From Spodoptera frugiperda (Eukaryota > Arthropoda > Insecta > Lepidoptera > Noctuidae): 64,000 nt of DNA. The position numbers and the translations under genes were made by a program. The stretch is taken from NCBI RefSeq assembly GCF_023101765.2, contig NC_064215.1, positions 8,432,001-8,496,000 on the forward strand, read 5' to 3'. Below are positions 47,933 through 58,558 of this stretch, piece by piece (position 1 is the first letter of the stretch; every line of letters begins with the position of its first letter). The notes below the pieces were generated by a model. That model ran no database searches and had not been told where the DNA came from. It saw only the letters and a list, made by a program, of their open reading frames with translations.

Positions 47933-48319
47933 TTTTTAAGGTTGCGTTACTAAGATAACTACAAACTATTTTTACTTCTAGAGTTATTTATTTTGTCTAA
48001 AGCCAAAACATAATGTTACACCAAATACACAGTGTCACATTATCTTGTTGATTCTGTTCCAAATATCATGTCTGTAACGACGAGTAGCATGCATTTACAA
48101 ATGCCAAACCAGACGGTAATTAATTCATCTTTTGACATTGCATTGCTTTTAAAAATACTACTGAGCTCATGATCTCAATTCAAATTCTTACCGTATGATT
48201 CGATTTAAAATTCGCATGTTTAACTATCAAATAAACATTTTGCATTCAATATCGATTTTGTATCTATACTTATTCTCATCAGTGGTATTATTAAGAGCAT
48301 GATAACGTATTTGGTTATG

Positions 48320-48560
48320 TAGAAAATATGGATGAAAGCAGATTTACGAAAGAAGTATATAGAGCGGATATGAAGGGGTCGTCGCCAGAGGGCGCCCTAG
48401 ACGGATATACCTATATCGACCATGACCCGACGAGCTTGCACAAAAAGACTGATGCCTGTTGATGCAGTGAAAGAAGTATGTAAAATTTGTAGCAATTGGC
48501 GTTCCATTGTCTCTGCCTGCCCCCATGAAAGACAGGCGTGAGGTTATGTATGTATGTAGG
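48320..48560 (+). repeat. Dispersed repeat (GCGTTCCATTGTCTCTGCC family), copy 1
   Basis: ATGGATGAAAGCAGATTTAC, GTATATAGAGCGGATATG, GGCGCCCTAGACGGATATAC and GGCGTTCCATTGTCTCTGCC, ending in TATG repeats. Read forward it gives the start MDESRFTKEVYRADM before the frame breaks, like the C-terminal tail coded by some LINEs. Copies at 51,318 and 58,980. Confidence 0.6.
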
Positions 48561-49277
48561 AATGTATGAAAAAATATTAAGGTATTTTCGTCAGATCGTT
48601 TTAGTCCGATAAAGGTTTAAAGTAGGTTGGTCACTTTAATTGTTTATATGACGTCAGCAGCCCTCGTGGAAAAGTAAATTTCTTGCAGCAATAGTAACTG
48701 CAATAGAAATAAATAAATATTCCTGCATTAACAACTTCAATGAACTACAAAGAGTTCAAATTGCCGTGACACTAAACAGGTCGCCAATATAAAAAGTTTT
48801 ATTGAGTTCCAATATTTATTTAGTATAGAAGTTTATTTCATTTCAGACATCTGTTCGCCATCATGCATCGTGTCTATTTGTTATCGTGAGACTAAAATGT
48901 AGGTAATGTATCCGGTTGAAATAAATAGTTCTAAAAACATTAGTACTTTGGCCTTTACCTATTTAAATCTGATCTGGTCTAGACTTTGAAATCTATTACA
49001 CGTGTAATTTACGTTAGCTGATCTATTTGTGGGTTTTTTAAATTATGTTTTTAGGTCATCGGTGTTTTATAGAATCTTCGAATTTCTGCAGTCTTGATAT
49101 ACAAATCATCGTGGCCTAGATTTTATTAGACTGTATGCTTTATGCACATAAAATAAATCCCTACATACCTAATACTAGACTTAAATACCATAAGCAATTT
49201 CTATCTATTAAGCTTACGGGTAAAACAGTTTGGTGACGATACATAATAGAAGCGAGACAAAGAACTGCTGAATTGAC
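48561..49277. other. AT-rich DNA, nothing recognised
   Basis: No supported feature. Confidence 0.3.
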
Positions 49278-49425
49278 GAACTGGTGAACATAGTCATTGA
49301 TGAAGTTCATCACTGATGATTCATCAATGACATCATTATCACTGATGATTCATCAATGACATCATTAGTGATGTCATCATCATCACCAGTTCATCACTGA
49401 TGAACTTCATCATCAGAACCAAATT
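49278..49425. repeat. Palindromic tandem repeat of GATGA/TCATC words
   Basis: A 29-bp unit (CACTGATGATTCATCAATGA onward) occurs twice in tandem at 49,311-49,368. It is flanked by outer inverted arms TGATGAAGTTCATCA and TGATGAACTTCATCA. The block can fold into nested hairpins. Two units with no spacers is not a CRISPR array. Confidence 0.85.
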
Positions 49426-49429
49426 ATGC

Positions 49430-50205
49430 ACTTTGGAATTATTACATAATTTCGTATTAAAAAATATTAAAAAAATAAATATTTATAAATAAGGATAAAT
49501 AGATTTGCTCTTCTCTCTGTATTTAATAAACAACAGAATAAAGCTCTGAATAGCTCAGATAAACATTACAACAAAAAGGAGTCAAACTTACATCAGAAAC
49601 CCTCATGTTAGACAAGAAACCTCCAAAAAATATTTTCAAAATCTACAAAAATGTCATGATCGTTAAATATATTATCACCTTATTCTAAAAAAGGACCGCT
49701 AGCCAGACGTGTCCTAGACAGGACCCACAATGGCCGATCCTGCGCTTAAATCCAGCGAATTCTATTATAATGGCGTTCTTCACCTTGAAGGACCTTGTTA
49801 AAATAGTCGACAGATAGATAATCTATAGTCGTTCAGTACCTAGTTGGACCTAGTATTTTTTTAAGTCTATTAGGCACCTACTCACGTTTTTGTGACGTTT
49901 TGGTTAGGTTGATTTGTGTATAGGCACACCCATTTTAACTCAACATAAAAACTTAAATAAGACACGATTCTATACATATAAATCTTTTAAGTCTAATCTT
50001 AAAATCTAAAGTGCATATTGACTAGTATAAAATGATCGTCATTAAACCGTTTTCGCCGCTACCGAAAATAGATCTGTCCTATTCTTTTCAACTTGTTTAT
50101 TCTAGAATAATAGATACATACTGAGTAGTGGCTTTACAGGAGATAAAAACCCGCTTCTAATACACAAGGTTGCGGGCTTGAAACCTACCAATGGCAAGTA
50201 CCAAT
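49430..50205. other. AT-rich DNA, nothing recognised
   Basis: No supported feature. Confidence 0.3.
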
Positions 50206-50420
50206 GTAAATTTTTCGAGTTATATGTACTCTCTAAGATTACTTAGACAGCACTGACAAACAGAGAAGGAAAATATCATGAGGAAACCTGAGCTTATAAT
50301 TTCTAATTATAAGTTTGTAATCGCCAGCATTGAGCAAGCGTGATGATTAATACTCAAACCTTCTCCATCCGAGAAGAGGCCTTTGGTCAGCAGTGGCAAT
50401 TTATAGGTTGTTGATGTGAG
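50206..50420 (+). repeat. RTE-like LINE tail, copy 3
   Basis: ATGAGGAAACCTGAGCTTAT, TTTCTAATTATAAGTTTGTA, GAGAAGAGGCCTTTGGTCAG and ATAGGTTGTTGATG. Best-preserved of three copies. Confidence 0.65.
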
Positions 50421-51030
50421 TAGCTAAGATATTAAGAACCCCTTCAATAAATTTTTTTAGACAAAACCATTACACCACTTGAGTTACAAGGCTGGACACT
50501 CTCGGAACCACTCGATAAAAGAAGCACTTGATACCAAGAACTAAAAACTTAGTTTTTAAAATAAAATAATGATCTTTAATGACATTGACCTATAGAAATA
50601 GCGGGTGAGCTAATCAGTTCAGGTTGCAATTTATCATTGCTATTATGACTACAATATGGCGTCTCCGAACCGTGCCAACATACTTTTACATTGTGTTTAC
50701 AAAGTCTCTCTCATAGTTCACAATTATTGAATATAATATGATGATCATGTGATGTCATTATACTTTGTTTGAGATGATACATAATAAATTTTCAACCAAC
50801 ATAAATATTTGCATAGAGCTGCGAAAAATCATAAATATTGAGACTAGTCTGCCAATATTTAATTTAGTACATGATATCAAAAGGCTCGGCCATTGTTTAT
50901 GTACTTTGTATGTATCTACTCAACTCTTTCAACGCTTCAACGCCTATAAAGATTTCGGTATCAAAAGTATCTATGAATGATTGACGATGATATGAAACAC
51001 ATACTGAAGAAACATTAAGATTGAATTCAA
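50421..51030. other. AT-rich DNA, nothing recognised
   Basis: No supported feature. Confidence 0.3.
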
Positions 51031-51034
51031 AGTC

Positions 51035-51205
51035 AAAATTATTTATTTCAAATAGTTCAGGAAGCCACTTTTGAACGTCAAAGCAAATATAATAATATTA
51101 ATAACGTCTGTCTGTCGGTCAGTCCTCTAGTGAATCTATTTGCTCGTTCCAAAGTGTAGATTCTTATGGAGAAAAATTAGCAAGAAATTCCATAGGTTAC
51201 TCGTT
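51035..51205 (+). repeat. Dispersed repeat (GCTCGTTCCAAAGTG family), copy 3
   Basis: TTCAAAGTCAAAATTATTTA, TTTTGAACGTCAAAGCAAAT, CTATTTGCTCGTTCCAAAGT and TTAGCAAGAAATTCCATAGG. Joins the two halves seen separately at 32,356 and 33,690. Confidence 0.7.
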
Positions 51206-51239
51206 TTTAATTTTATTGAATATTGATTATTACATTATT

Positions 51240-51530
51240 TGAAGCTATTTAAACGAAACACGACTGTGGTATCCTCCTGATCGAGCCACCCTTTCATACC
51301 GAAGCATGACTCTCTCACATACATACATAACCTCACGCCTGTCTCCCATCGGGGTAGGCAGAGACAATGGAACGCCAATCTTACAAACTTCTTTCGCTTC
51401 ATCAACAGTCATCGTTCTTTTCATTTACTTTTAATTTGCCCCTTTTTTAATATATCGCCAATTTGGTCGCTATATGTCCTTCTGGGACTCCCTCTACCGA
51501 CGGTCCCACTCACAGCACGCTCTCCCACAC
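51240..51530 (-). repeat. Composite of two tail repeats
   Basis: 51,240-51,310 matches the outer part of the GGCCGGCAACGC family (GATCGAGCCACCC; CGAAGCATGACTCTC). 51,318-51,530 is a minus-strand copy of the 48,320 family (CTCACGCCTGTCTCCCATCG; GGCAGAGACAATGGAACGCC; GACGGTCCCACTCACAGC). One has inserted beside or into the other. Confidence 0.65.
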
Positions 51531-51975
51531 TTTACTTAAAAATGGGGGATCAAATTCGAAACTTCAAATTCAAATCTGCTATCACGACGCAAAACTAGCT
51601 TGACAACAAACAAAAGCGAAACGATCTCTAACATTTTAATTATAAAACGATTCAATAATAAAACTCACATAATTTATGATGACCAGTCTGTGGCTATTTA
51701 TAAGACAACTATTTCAAGCGATTTTGAACCTTATTCTATAGATTTGACTGCTGTGATTTGTTATTAATCCTGTGTAGGAGATTATGTTATTTATAGTACA
51801 ATCGAACTTGCCTACCTCAACATAATTGAAGGTTGCCCTTATTAAATGAATAAGCGCAGTGATTTCATTCGTAATGAATTTGAAATTGGATAAAGCTAGG
51901 TTTTACTTGACAATATGTATGACATTAACAATTTTATATTGATTTAAGTTTGTTATAACTTTCGTGGGACATACT

Positions 51976-52037
51976 AAATTAATTATTATGTTATCGGCTT
52001 ACTCATGTAACAGTTTGACGAGGAACTCGACTAGCAG
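51976..52037 (+). mobile_element. MITE family 2, solo left end
   Basis: AATTATTATGTTATCGGCTT, ACTCATGTAACAGTTTGACG and AGGAACTCGACTAG, then abrupt change into a SINE-B copy. Confidence 0.6.
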
Positions 52038-52039
52038 CG

Positions 52040-52235
52040 CGCGATTATCGCGGTAGCTAGGTAGCCCGCCGCCGTGCAAAGTGTAGTTCAGTTCCCGCAC
52101 GGAGGACCTCTTTGTGTGATCAACAACTTGTCATTTCGGTACTGGATGTCACGTGTATGTGAACTTGTTTCTTTGTAAACGCACTCATGACATAGGAGAA
52201 AATCCTAGGGGGGTAACGTTTTTTTTTAATTAGGA
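52040..52235 (+). mobile_element. SINE-B copy
   Basis: CCGCCGTGCAAAGTGTAG, mutated B box (AGTTCCCGCACGGAGGACC), TCTTTGTGTGATCAACAACT and body to CATAGGAGAAAATCC with a T/A-rich end. Confidence 0.75.
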
Positions 52236-53384
52236 CCGGAAGATATGTTTGATCACTAATCTACTTACCCTATTGGAAAATAACACACAAACTTAAAAAG
52301 TTCCTAAAACCAAGAGTTTTAGGAATTTTTTATTTGTTAGAACGAATCAATGAAAAAAAAAATAAAACAGCACACAGTTTTTTCTGCATCGACTAATGGC
52401 ATGAGCATATCGATGATAAGCAACAATAGAACTTCCTAGCGGTATTATTCAATCACGTGTTTAGATAGCGCGGAATACCTACAGTAACTACATGTCATGT
52501 CATAGTAGAGACGGTTAATGAATGAAGTGGAGATAAGAATGTTTATAAATTCTATGAATTCATTTATGACAAAGTGCGTTATGGCGGCTTCAGATTTTTA
52601 CGTCAAATAGTACTCATTTCTAGAAAATTTGTAACAAATATTCGAAAATTAATTGGTTCATTAAATCTATAAATGAAATTGTGATTATTTTAGATAATTT
52701 TGTAGTATTGAAATGTCGAAATAATTTATTTTTAACTGAGGAAACTACCCAATTATATTATCAGTTGTATTATGTGCCTTTTGCCACAGGTAAACAGTAT
52801 TGCGTATATAATTATATACAGGAATGAAAAATAGAACAGTCCCACTTGATATTAATCACTCAATGATGGTCTATGGAAAATCCACGTCAGAACATAAGTT
52901 TTCTATTATATTATCACCATACAAACTAGACACTCTTATACAAACGTTTATAGGACACATACATTAGAACGCTGCAACGAAAATCACAAGCACCGCTAAA
53001 TAGAGAAAGTACACACACGATTTGTAAGTGTAACTATGAACCAATGACCAATACTCAACACATAATTTATGCTAATGCGTCCAATAACAAATATTTGATA
53101 CCAATATTATGACGAAAGTGGCCCTTTGAGTCCAAACACCAATATTGGGCCATGGCCGACCGGATCTCTTAGTAATGGTTAAGTATATTGGTCATCCCGT
53201 GGTAATGTTAAACAAGTACAAATAAATTACTTATTGACTGTTTGTTGATCAATATAATTAATTAAGCCAACCTATTAGGCAATTAAAGTGTTATAATAAA
53301 TCATTTGAATCGATTTTAATGTAACATAGTAGATGTTAGAAGTGAAATGAAAACTGATTTAAATAAATCAGTTGCTATTTTTTT
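52236..53384. other. AT-rich DNA with a short hairpin
   Basis: A 16-bp stem at 52,295-52,310 / 52,316-52,330 (AAAAAGTTCCTAAAAC and its near reverse complement). Otherwise nothing recognised. Confidence 0.4.
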
Positions 53385-53442
53385 TTATGAAATAGGTGGC
53401 AAACGAGCAAACTAGTCACCTGATGGTTAGCGATCAGCGCAA
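53385..53442 (-). repeat. GGCCGGCAACGC family, short minus-strand copy
   Basis: TTTTTTTTATGAAATAGG, GGCAAACGAGCAAACTAG and CACCTGATGGTTAGCGATCA, cut off by the Helitron-like end that follows. Confidence 0.6.
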
Positions 53443-53444
53443 AA

Positions 53445-53590
53445 ATGCTATTCGTTAGTCTCGCTAAAACCCCAGAACGGCTGGATCGATTTGGCAAATG
53501 TTGGTCTTGAATGATTTGTCCAGTCCAGAGAAGGTTTAAAAGGTGAAAAAAATATATTTAAAACTGTACGAAGTTCGCCGGGTCTATTAG
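53445..53590 (+). mobile_element. Helitron-like 3' end, GCCGGGTCA family
   Basis: Shares order and wording with 38,010-38,159 (TTCGTTAGTCTCGCTAAAAC; TGTTGGTCTTGAATGATTTG; CGAAGTTCGCCGGGTCTA), but the terminal CTAG has decayed to ATTAG. Confidence 0.55.
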
Positions 53591-54094
53591 GTAAATTATA
53601 ACTTTTGTGGTACAATTAGATGGTCCGCAAGCTTTATTATAGCCATAATACCTATGTATGTAGCATATAAAAGAATAGCTAAGCTACATGGTAATTCTAA
53701 TACAAACAAATAAAGAGATAATTCATTCAACCTTGGGCAAATAAAAGAGAATAAGTTTCTTAGACAAAAACACCTTTAGTCTTAGAACCATTTCCTGGAT
53801 AAATAATTCAACATGACAATTCAAATAAAGATTATTAATAGTCTAGTTTATAAAGCAGACAGTCGTGTCTAAAGTATAATTTATTGACTGGTTCCCATTT
53901 AGTGTTAGATAAAAATAAACAAAAACCACTTTGTAATGTTGTAGTTCAAGCTCTTAACGTTTTGTTTGGTTTAGATAATGCAGGTTAACTCACAGATACC
54001 TGTAAGTAAGAAGTCCATTTTTGTATTTATTTAGCTTCAAATCCATCATTTTTTTAAGATGTAAGTAAATATTTTTATTCTTTTAATGATACTG

Positions 54095-54345
54095 CTGGCT
54101 GATAAACGAGCAGACGGACCACCTGATGGTAAGCAATCACCGCCGCCAATGGACACCCGAAACACCAGAGGCGTTACAAGTACGTAGCTGGCCTTATGTG
54201 GGTTAGGAATTTAAGGAATCGGGGATTGGGAAGGGTGATTGTGCTTCTTGTAACCTCACTCACACAACGCAAGTGTTGTTTCACTTCAGTTTTCTGTAAG
54301 ACCGTAGTATCACTCATGCATGGCTCTCTCCCACTTATTATACAT
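54095..54345 (-). repeat. GGCCGGCAACGC family, extended copy
   Basis: GGTAAGCAATCACCGCCGCC, CCCGAAACACCAGAGGCGTT, GGAATCGGGGATTGGGAAGG and TAACCTCACTCACACAACGC. Parallel to 43,070. Confidence 0.7.
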
Positions 54346-54867
54346 AGTAATATCTTTTTACGCAAAAAAGTGTAAAACCCGCTCCTGTGTCGCGGCTCAC
54401 ACATACTAAGGTAATTTCCTATATTTGTAGGTCACACAATTCAAATATCCAAGACTTCTTTAAAATTTAAATAAAAAGCGAAGAAATAAACATTGTTAAA
54501 TGACTCCTAATCTAACACGTGGAGTTGGTTTGTTTATCGGAATATCTTAACCGTTGTACTTACAATAGAAATCCTATCTCTGTAATATTACTATAGCTAT
54601 GTAAAATAGTAATACAATATCGTAAACTCACCATGTAATGTTAGAAGTATCGAAGCGTTATCTCTCACGAGTTACACGATAACCAAAGCAGATAATTGTT
54701 ATAGGGACCGTTAGAGATTAGACGGTAAAACTTAGGTGTACCTATGTATATGGCTAGGAATTATACGAACTATTCAAGTATTGTACGGTACTAGTTGTTG
54801 CTTGTTACTTTGTTCAACTGATAATTTTGAAAAATATTGTAGTCATGATCATAAATTACATGCTAGC
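54346..54867. other. AT-rich DNA, nothing recognised
   Basis: No supported feature. Confidence 0.3.
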
Positions 54868-54880
54868 CAAAGCTATGCAT
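54868..54880. repeat. Target-site duplication, left
   Basis: CAAAGCTATGCAT, repeated exactly at 55,633-55,645 beyond the A run of the LINE. Confidence 0.9.
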
Positions 54881-54884
54881 TGGG

Positions 54885-55334
54885 CTCGCTGTCATTGCAG
54901 CGGTAAGTCCCCTCTTTGAGGAGTGGCTAGAGAGGCGCCATGGCGCCCTCACCTACCGCCTGACACAGGTGCTTACCGGACATGGGAGGTTCAGTAGGTT
55001 CCTGTTTCTGATTGGGCGGGAGGAAACGCCCGGGTGTCATCACTGCGAGGACCGCCCGGAGGACACGGTGGAACATACGGTTGCGGTCTGCCCTGCGTGG
55101 GCTGAGCACCGCCGTGTCCTCAGGGATGTGGTCGGCGACGGCGACCTCTCGCGTCCGGCACTGGTACAAGCCATGGTGCGGAGAGAGGGGGACTGGGATG
55201 CCGTCTCCTCCTTCTGCGAAGCAGTCATGCTAGCTAAGGAGGCGGGGCGCGTGAGGGAACGAACCTCACGCCCCAGCCGTCGCGAGAGACACTCCGGGCG
55301 TCGGGGATCGCGCGACGATCTCCGGCCACCGTAA
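54885..55334 (+). pseudogene. R1-like LINE polyprotein, C-terminal 150 residues
   Basis: The frame is open from the truncation point to a stop at 55,332. It covers the region downstream of the reverse transcriptase, including LTYRLTQVLTGHGRFSRF and a zinc-knuckle-like CHHC...H....C motif (Cys-x2-Cys-x9-His-x4-Cys, followed by PAWAEHR), which in R1-clade LINEs lies at the carboxyl end and is thought to bind nucleic acid. The tail is arginine- and serine-rich. The reverse transcriptase and endonuclease are missing, so the fragment is inactive. The frame has no stop within this part, consistent with a young insertion. Confidence 0.85.
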
Positions 55335-55431
55335 GTGCGGGTCTGCGGACGACGAGTAAGGGTAACTCGCCGCCCGACCAGATCCAGACCCGTGCGTGCG
55401 GCGCGTCGCGTTCCGCGCCTCAAAGAGCCAT

Positions 55432-55632
55432 TAAACCACTACAGATGGGGCCCAGTAGGGCTGATGCCTGATCCGGAGCTGCGGACTACCTAGCGGGTTT
55501 ACCGGGGCTCCGGCTCGAAAAGCAGGAGAAGGAACGGGGTGGTTTTTAGTCAGTAAGAGTCTGACACTCCCTCACGCCTCGCCCAAGGCGGGAGAAGTCA
55601 TAGGATGATTTTCCCCCTGAAAAAAAAAAAGT
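55432..55632 (+). repeat. Parent 3' tail of the dispersed R1-like repeats
   Basis: GCCATTAAACCACTACAGAT to GATTTTCCCCCTGAAAA. This is the sequence matched by the copies at 4103, 7793, 13,487, 16,215, 23,611, 45,593, 46,957 and 57,972. Confidence 0.85.
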
Positions 55633-55645
55633 CAAAGCTATGCAT
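55633..55645. repeat. Target-site duplication, right
   Basis: CAAAGCTATGCAT, identical to 54,868-54,880. Confidence 0.9.
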
Positions 55646-55781
55646 AGTGCATAGCCAAGTTCAATGTCAACGCCTTATTGAATTACTAAACCAAACAAAT
55701 GTATGTATTTATGTATGTATGAAGACTTTGACATAACAAATGTAATAATAATAGAATTTATTAATATTGAACAATGCTTTT

Positions 55782-55950
55782 TTTAAACGTTGCCCCACAC
55801 TAGGATTTTCTCTTGTGTTGTGAGTGCGTTTACAAACATACAAGTTCACATACACATGACACCCAAACCCGAAACAACTATTTGTAGATCACATAAACAG
55901 TTGTTCCGCGCGGGAATCGAACCCGCTACAGGTTACACAACAGTGCAGAA
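55782..55950 (-). mobile_element. SINE-B copy, 3' part and B box
   Basis: Minus strand: ACGTTGCCCCACACTAGGAT, CATACAAGTTCACATACACA, then GCGCGGGAATCGAACCCGCT with an intact B box. The head beyond the B box is lost. Confidence 0.75.
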
Positions 55951-56261
55951 CAATGAAACGTTGATAAGCAACACTTAAGCGCCACATAGGAAAAAAACTT
56001 CGGGACATATCGCATTAGTTTTTAAATAAAAAAAAAACATTGTATTGATAACATATACCTAATTAAAACTGGTTAATATGAATTACTTGATAATGAAATA
56101 CTTACTAATTACCAGCTTCGAGAGAAGACGAGCAAATGATTTCTTATCAATGAATTAAGTAATTACCTACAATTTGAGATAATCGGTAAAAACATTGAAT
56201 GGAGAGGAAAATATGTTGGTTTCATTACTTGAACAAGTAGTAACTTTTGTGAGTAACTAAA

Positions 56262-56398
56262 TTAATTATTATGTTATCGACTTGCTAACGTAACTGTTTG
56301 ACGAGGAACTCGACATGAATATGAACTTCTAGCAAGGCATGAAACTAGTCCAGTTCCTCGTCAAACAGTTACTTGAGTAAGTCGATAACACAAGGATT
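56262..56398. mobile_element. MITE family 2, both ends present, internally deleted
   Basis: The left arm TATGTTATCGACTTGCTAAC, GTAACTGTTTGACGAGGAAC and the right arm (reverse) TGTTATCGACTTACTCAAGT, AACTGTTTGACGAGGAACTG pair over about 40 bp around a 40-bp centre. This shows that the solo ends at 34,568, 44,665 and 51,976 belong to an element with terminal inverted repeats. Superfamily unresolved. Confidence 0.75.
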
Positions 56399-56399
56399 A

Positions 56400-56995
56400 A
56401 TTGAGTTATTCTATATTTCTTTTAAAAGTTCGATTTATAAAGACTCGAAAATTACAATTATCTTTTTAAAGCATAATAATATGATAGATTGCAACTACAA
56501 CGTCAAATCGGTCCCTTCATTCATATATTCATTCATTCTTATGTATATACAAAGATAACCATTATTGCTAATAATAAAAAATTGTGTGTGAGGCGACTAG
56601 TTACTAACCGCTATCATTATTATTTACTTTATATAATATATTGATTTGTTTAATAGACAATCGTGGCGGAAATGTGGCGCCCTTTATATCATGTATTATT
56701 GTATATAAGAGATAAATAACTTGGTATCAGTAACACGTATTGTAATGTATTTATGTAAAAAATAATGGATGTAATGTACATTGTTGGTTGTAATGATTGT
56801 GTCGCCAAGCCGACGCCTGCGCCGCTCTAATAGGTTAAAAGTAGTGGAAGAGGCGACTAGTGATTGTATATTTTCCTTGTATCGTGGATAAATAACATAA
56901 ACACTAAAATTATCACTATTTACAGAAGTAAATCAATATATTTAGGTACTATGGATCTTTGTGTTTTATTATATTCCATGTTTTCGTAGCAGTCT
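56400..56995. other. AT-rich DNA, nothing recognised
   Basis: No supported feature. Confidence 0.3.
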
Positions 56996-56999
56996 ATAA

Positions 57000-57145
57000 A
57001 AAATAAAAATAAAAACTGCGTTTAAAAAACCGACTTAAAAAGCCAAAAACTAAAACAAAATGTTAAAACTAAAAAGAATAAATTGACTATTATTAGTACT
57101 AACTTATAGGTTAAAAGTCGGTGCCGAGGCGGTTGGTAACAATAA
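57000..57145. repeat. AACCGACTT-type dispersed repeat
   Basis: AAAAAACCGACTTAAAAAGC and AAAGTCGGTGCCGAGGCGGT are recognisable pieces of a common moth repeat; a related piece lies at 57,770-57,870 (AACCGACTTCATAAAGGAGG; GCTGAACCGATTTTGATAC) and a trace at 20,808-20,840. Confidence 0.4.
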
Positions 57146-57344
57146 ATCTTATGTCGTCGATATAAGATTTAATGTTAAAAAATCGACAAGTTTATTTATG
57201 GGTTGGAGCGATATGTGCTTAAGAAGTTAAAACGATAGTAACGTCACTGGATTGTGGATAAAAAATATTAATTTATGAGAATGTTCAAAAGTTACGAGCT
57301 AAATCGCTCCTCTTAAAATCTTTGAAAACACACACAAACACCCA

Positions 57345-57442
57345 GGCAGGCAGAGGTGCACATTACGCTATACAATGTACACCCATTTTATAAGTCCCAT
57401 GTAATAGGAGGTAAGCCTATTGCCATATACTGGGTACTATTA
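57345..57442 (-). mobile_element. SINE-A 3' fragment
   Basis: CAGGCAGAGGTGCACATTAC, GCTATACAATGTACACCC and AGCCTATTGCCATATACTGG. The tRNA head is absent and an internal palindrome of the family is deleted. Confidence 0.7.
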
Positions 57443-57880
57443 TTCATCTTTAAAAACATCCCACTAAAATTGCAACAGCAATGCAGCATACACTCATACA
57501 GCATTTTTAAATAAAACAAACCTTGAGTTCCGTCTACAATTTATGCGTGCCAACAAAACGTTTGCGAAAATAATGTTGTAGCAAAATGCAAGCAAGTGTA
57601 ATTAATTGTATGACGACTGACAAATCGTTTTATCTTCTCCATATGTCCGACCTTCTTCAAGGTGGACCGTCAGGATTAACAGAGCTTTTCACTCGTGAAT
57701 TATCTTCCGAAATTATATTTGGACTGTCATGTCTGGTTTCTTTTGTATTTTGTTTGTTGGATACTTTTTAACCGACTTCATAAAGGAGGTTCGCAGTTTG
57801 ACCAGTATGTATGTATGTTTGGGCGCGTTTATCTCGCGTTCGCTGAACCGATTTTGATACAGTTTTGAGCATAGTATTTG

Positions 57881-57971
57881 TTAAATCTTTGACTGCCAAT
57901 AGAAAACTGTTGAAGGCAAATCCTCCACTAACTACGGTCACCGGCGACCACCACGGCGTTCAATCTGTTAA
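57881..57971 (+). repeat. TTAA-bounded 83-bp repeat, copy 1
   Basis: GACTGCCAATAGAAAACTGT, TGAAGGCAAATCCTCC, then CGGTCACCGGCGACCACC, bounded by TTAA at 57,881 and 57,968. Second copy at 63,420. TTAA borders suggest a piggyBac-type tiny MITE, but inverted ends are weak. Confidence 0.55.
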
Positions 57972-58120
57972 GGGGGAAAATCATCCAATCACTTCTCCCG
58001 CCTTGGGCGAGGGGAGAGGGAGTGTCAGACTTTTACTGACTAAAAACCACTCCGTTCCTACTCCTGCTTTTCGAGCCGGAGCCCCGGTAAACCCGCTAGG
58101 TAGTCCGCAACTCCGAATCA
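57972..58120 (-). mobile_element. R1-like LINE tail, truncated
   Basis: Well preserved minus-strand copy: GGGGGAAAATCATCCAATCA, CTCCCGCCTTGGGCGAGG, TTTTACTGACTAAAAACCAC, GCTTTTCGAGCCGGAGCCCC and GGTAAACCCGCTAGGTAGTC. Confidence 0.8.
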
Positions 58121-58213
58121 GACTTAGGAATAGGTCTAAGGCATATTACTTACTGCTAATATTACCTACTGCCTAGCTAAGATATACGCAGCTAGGCAAG
58201 TTTATTTCCCACG

Positions 58214-58227
58214 GCTAAATAAAATAC
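58214..58227. repeat. SINE-A target-site duplication, left
   Basis: GCTAAATAAAATAC, repeated exactly at 58,556-58,569. Confidence 0.88.
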
Positions 58228-58520
58228 TCGAACTCGACTGCCTCGTTGGTCGAGTGGTCGCAAGTGCGACTGCCGAACAAGGGGTCTCGGGTTCGATTCC
58301 CGGGTCGGGCAAAGTATTACTGGGCATTTTTCGGATTTTCGAAAATTTCTCGGTAGTAGCACGGAGTCTGGAATTGTGTCCAGGATATGGCAATAGGCTC
58401 ACCCCCTATTACATGGAACTTTAACACAAAATGGTGAAAAGTGGGTGTACATTGTATAGCGGCATTACGTGCCGTAATGTGCACCTCTGCCTACCCCTTC
58501 GGGGATAAAAGGCGTGAAGT

Positions 58521-58555
<35 letters not shown>
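58228..58555 (+). mobile_element. SINE family A, full-length young copy
   Basis: The tRNA-derived head (about 58,239-58,312) has a perfect B box GGTTCGATTCC at 58,290-58,300 and a tRNA-like acceptor end GGGTCGGGCA. Head and body would be transcribed by RNA polymerase III. The body includes GCAATAGGCTCACCCCCTAT and GCGGCATTACGTGCCGTAAT, and the element ends in a (TG)n run rather than poly(A). Exact 14-bp target-site duplications flank it, so retroposition by a LINE enzyme is well supported. Confidence 0.93.
58522..58555 (+). repeat. (TG)n tail of SINE-A
   Basis: About 16 TG units directly before the right target-site duplication. Confidence 0.95.

Positions 58556-58558
<3 letters not shown>

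Larger units (their letters stand above)
54881..55632 (+). mobile_element. 5'-truncated R1-like LINE with intact 3' end
   Basis: A GC-rich 750-bp insertion bounded by a perfect 13-bp target-site duplication and ending in a poly(A) run at about 55,620-55,630. It keeps the last part of the polyprotein gene and about 285 bp of 3' untranslated sequence, whose last 190 bp is the source of the R1-like tail copies throughout the window. 5' truncation is the usual outcome of target-primed reverse transcription. Confidence 0.9.

Noticed and set aside
49278..49425. CRISPR array
   Set aside because: Only two adjacent units without spacers, in eukaryotic-type DNA; the block is palindromic tandem repeat.
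54927..55423. Overlapping frames in other phases (for example minus strand 55,040-55,423)
   Set aside because: Shadows of the GC-rich R1-like coding tail, which alone shows the Cys/His motif.
58239..58312. tRNA gene
   Set aside because: B box and general shape are tRNA-like, but the acceptor stem does not pair properly and the sequence continues into the SINE-A body flanked by target-site duplications.
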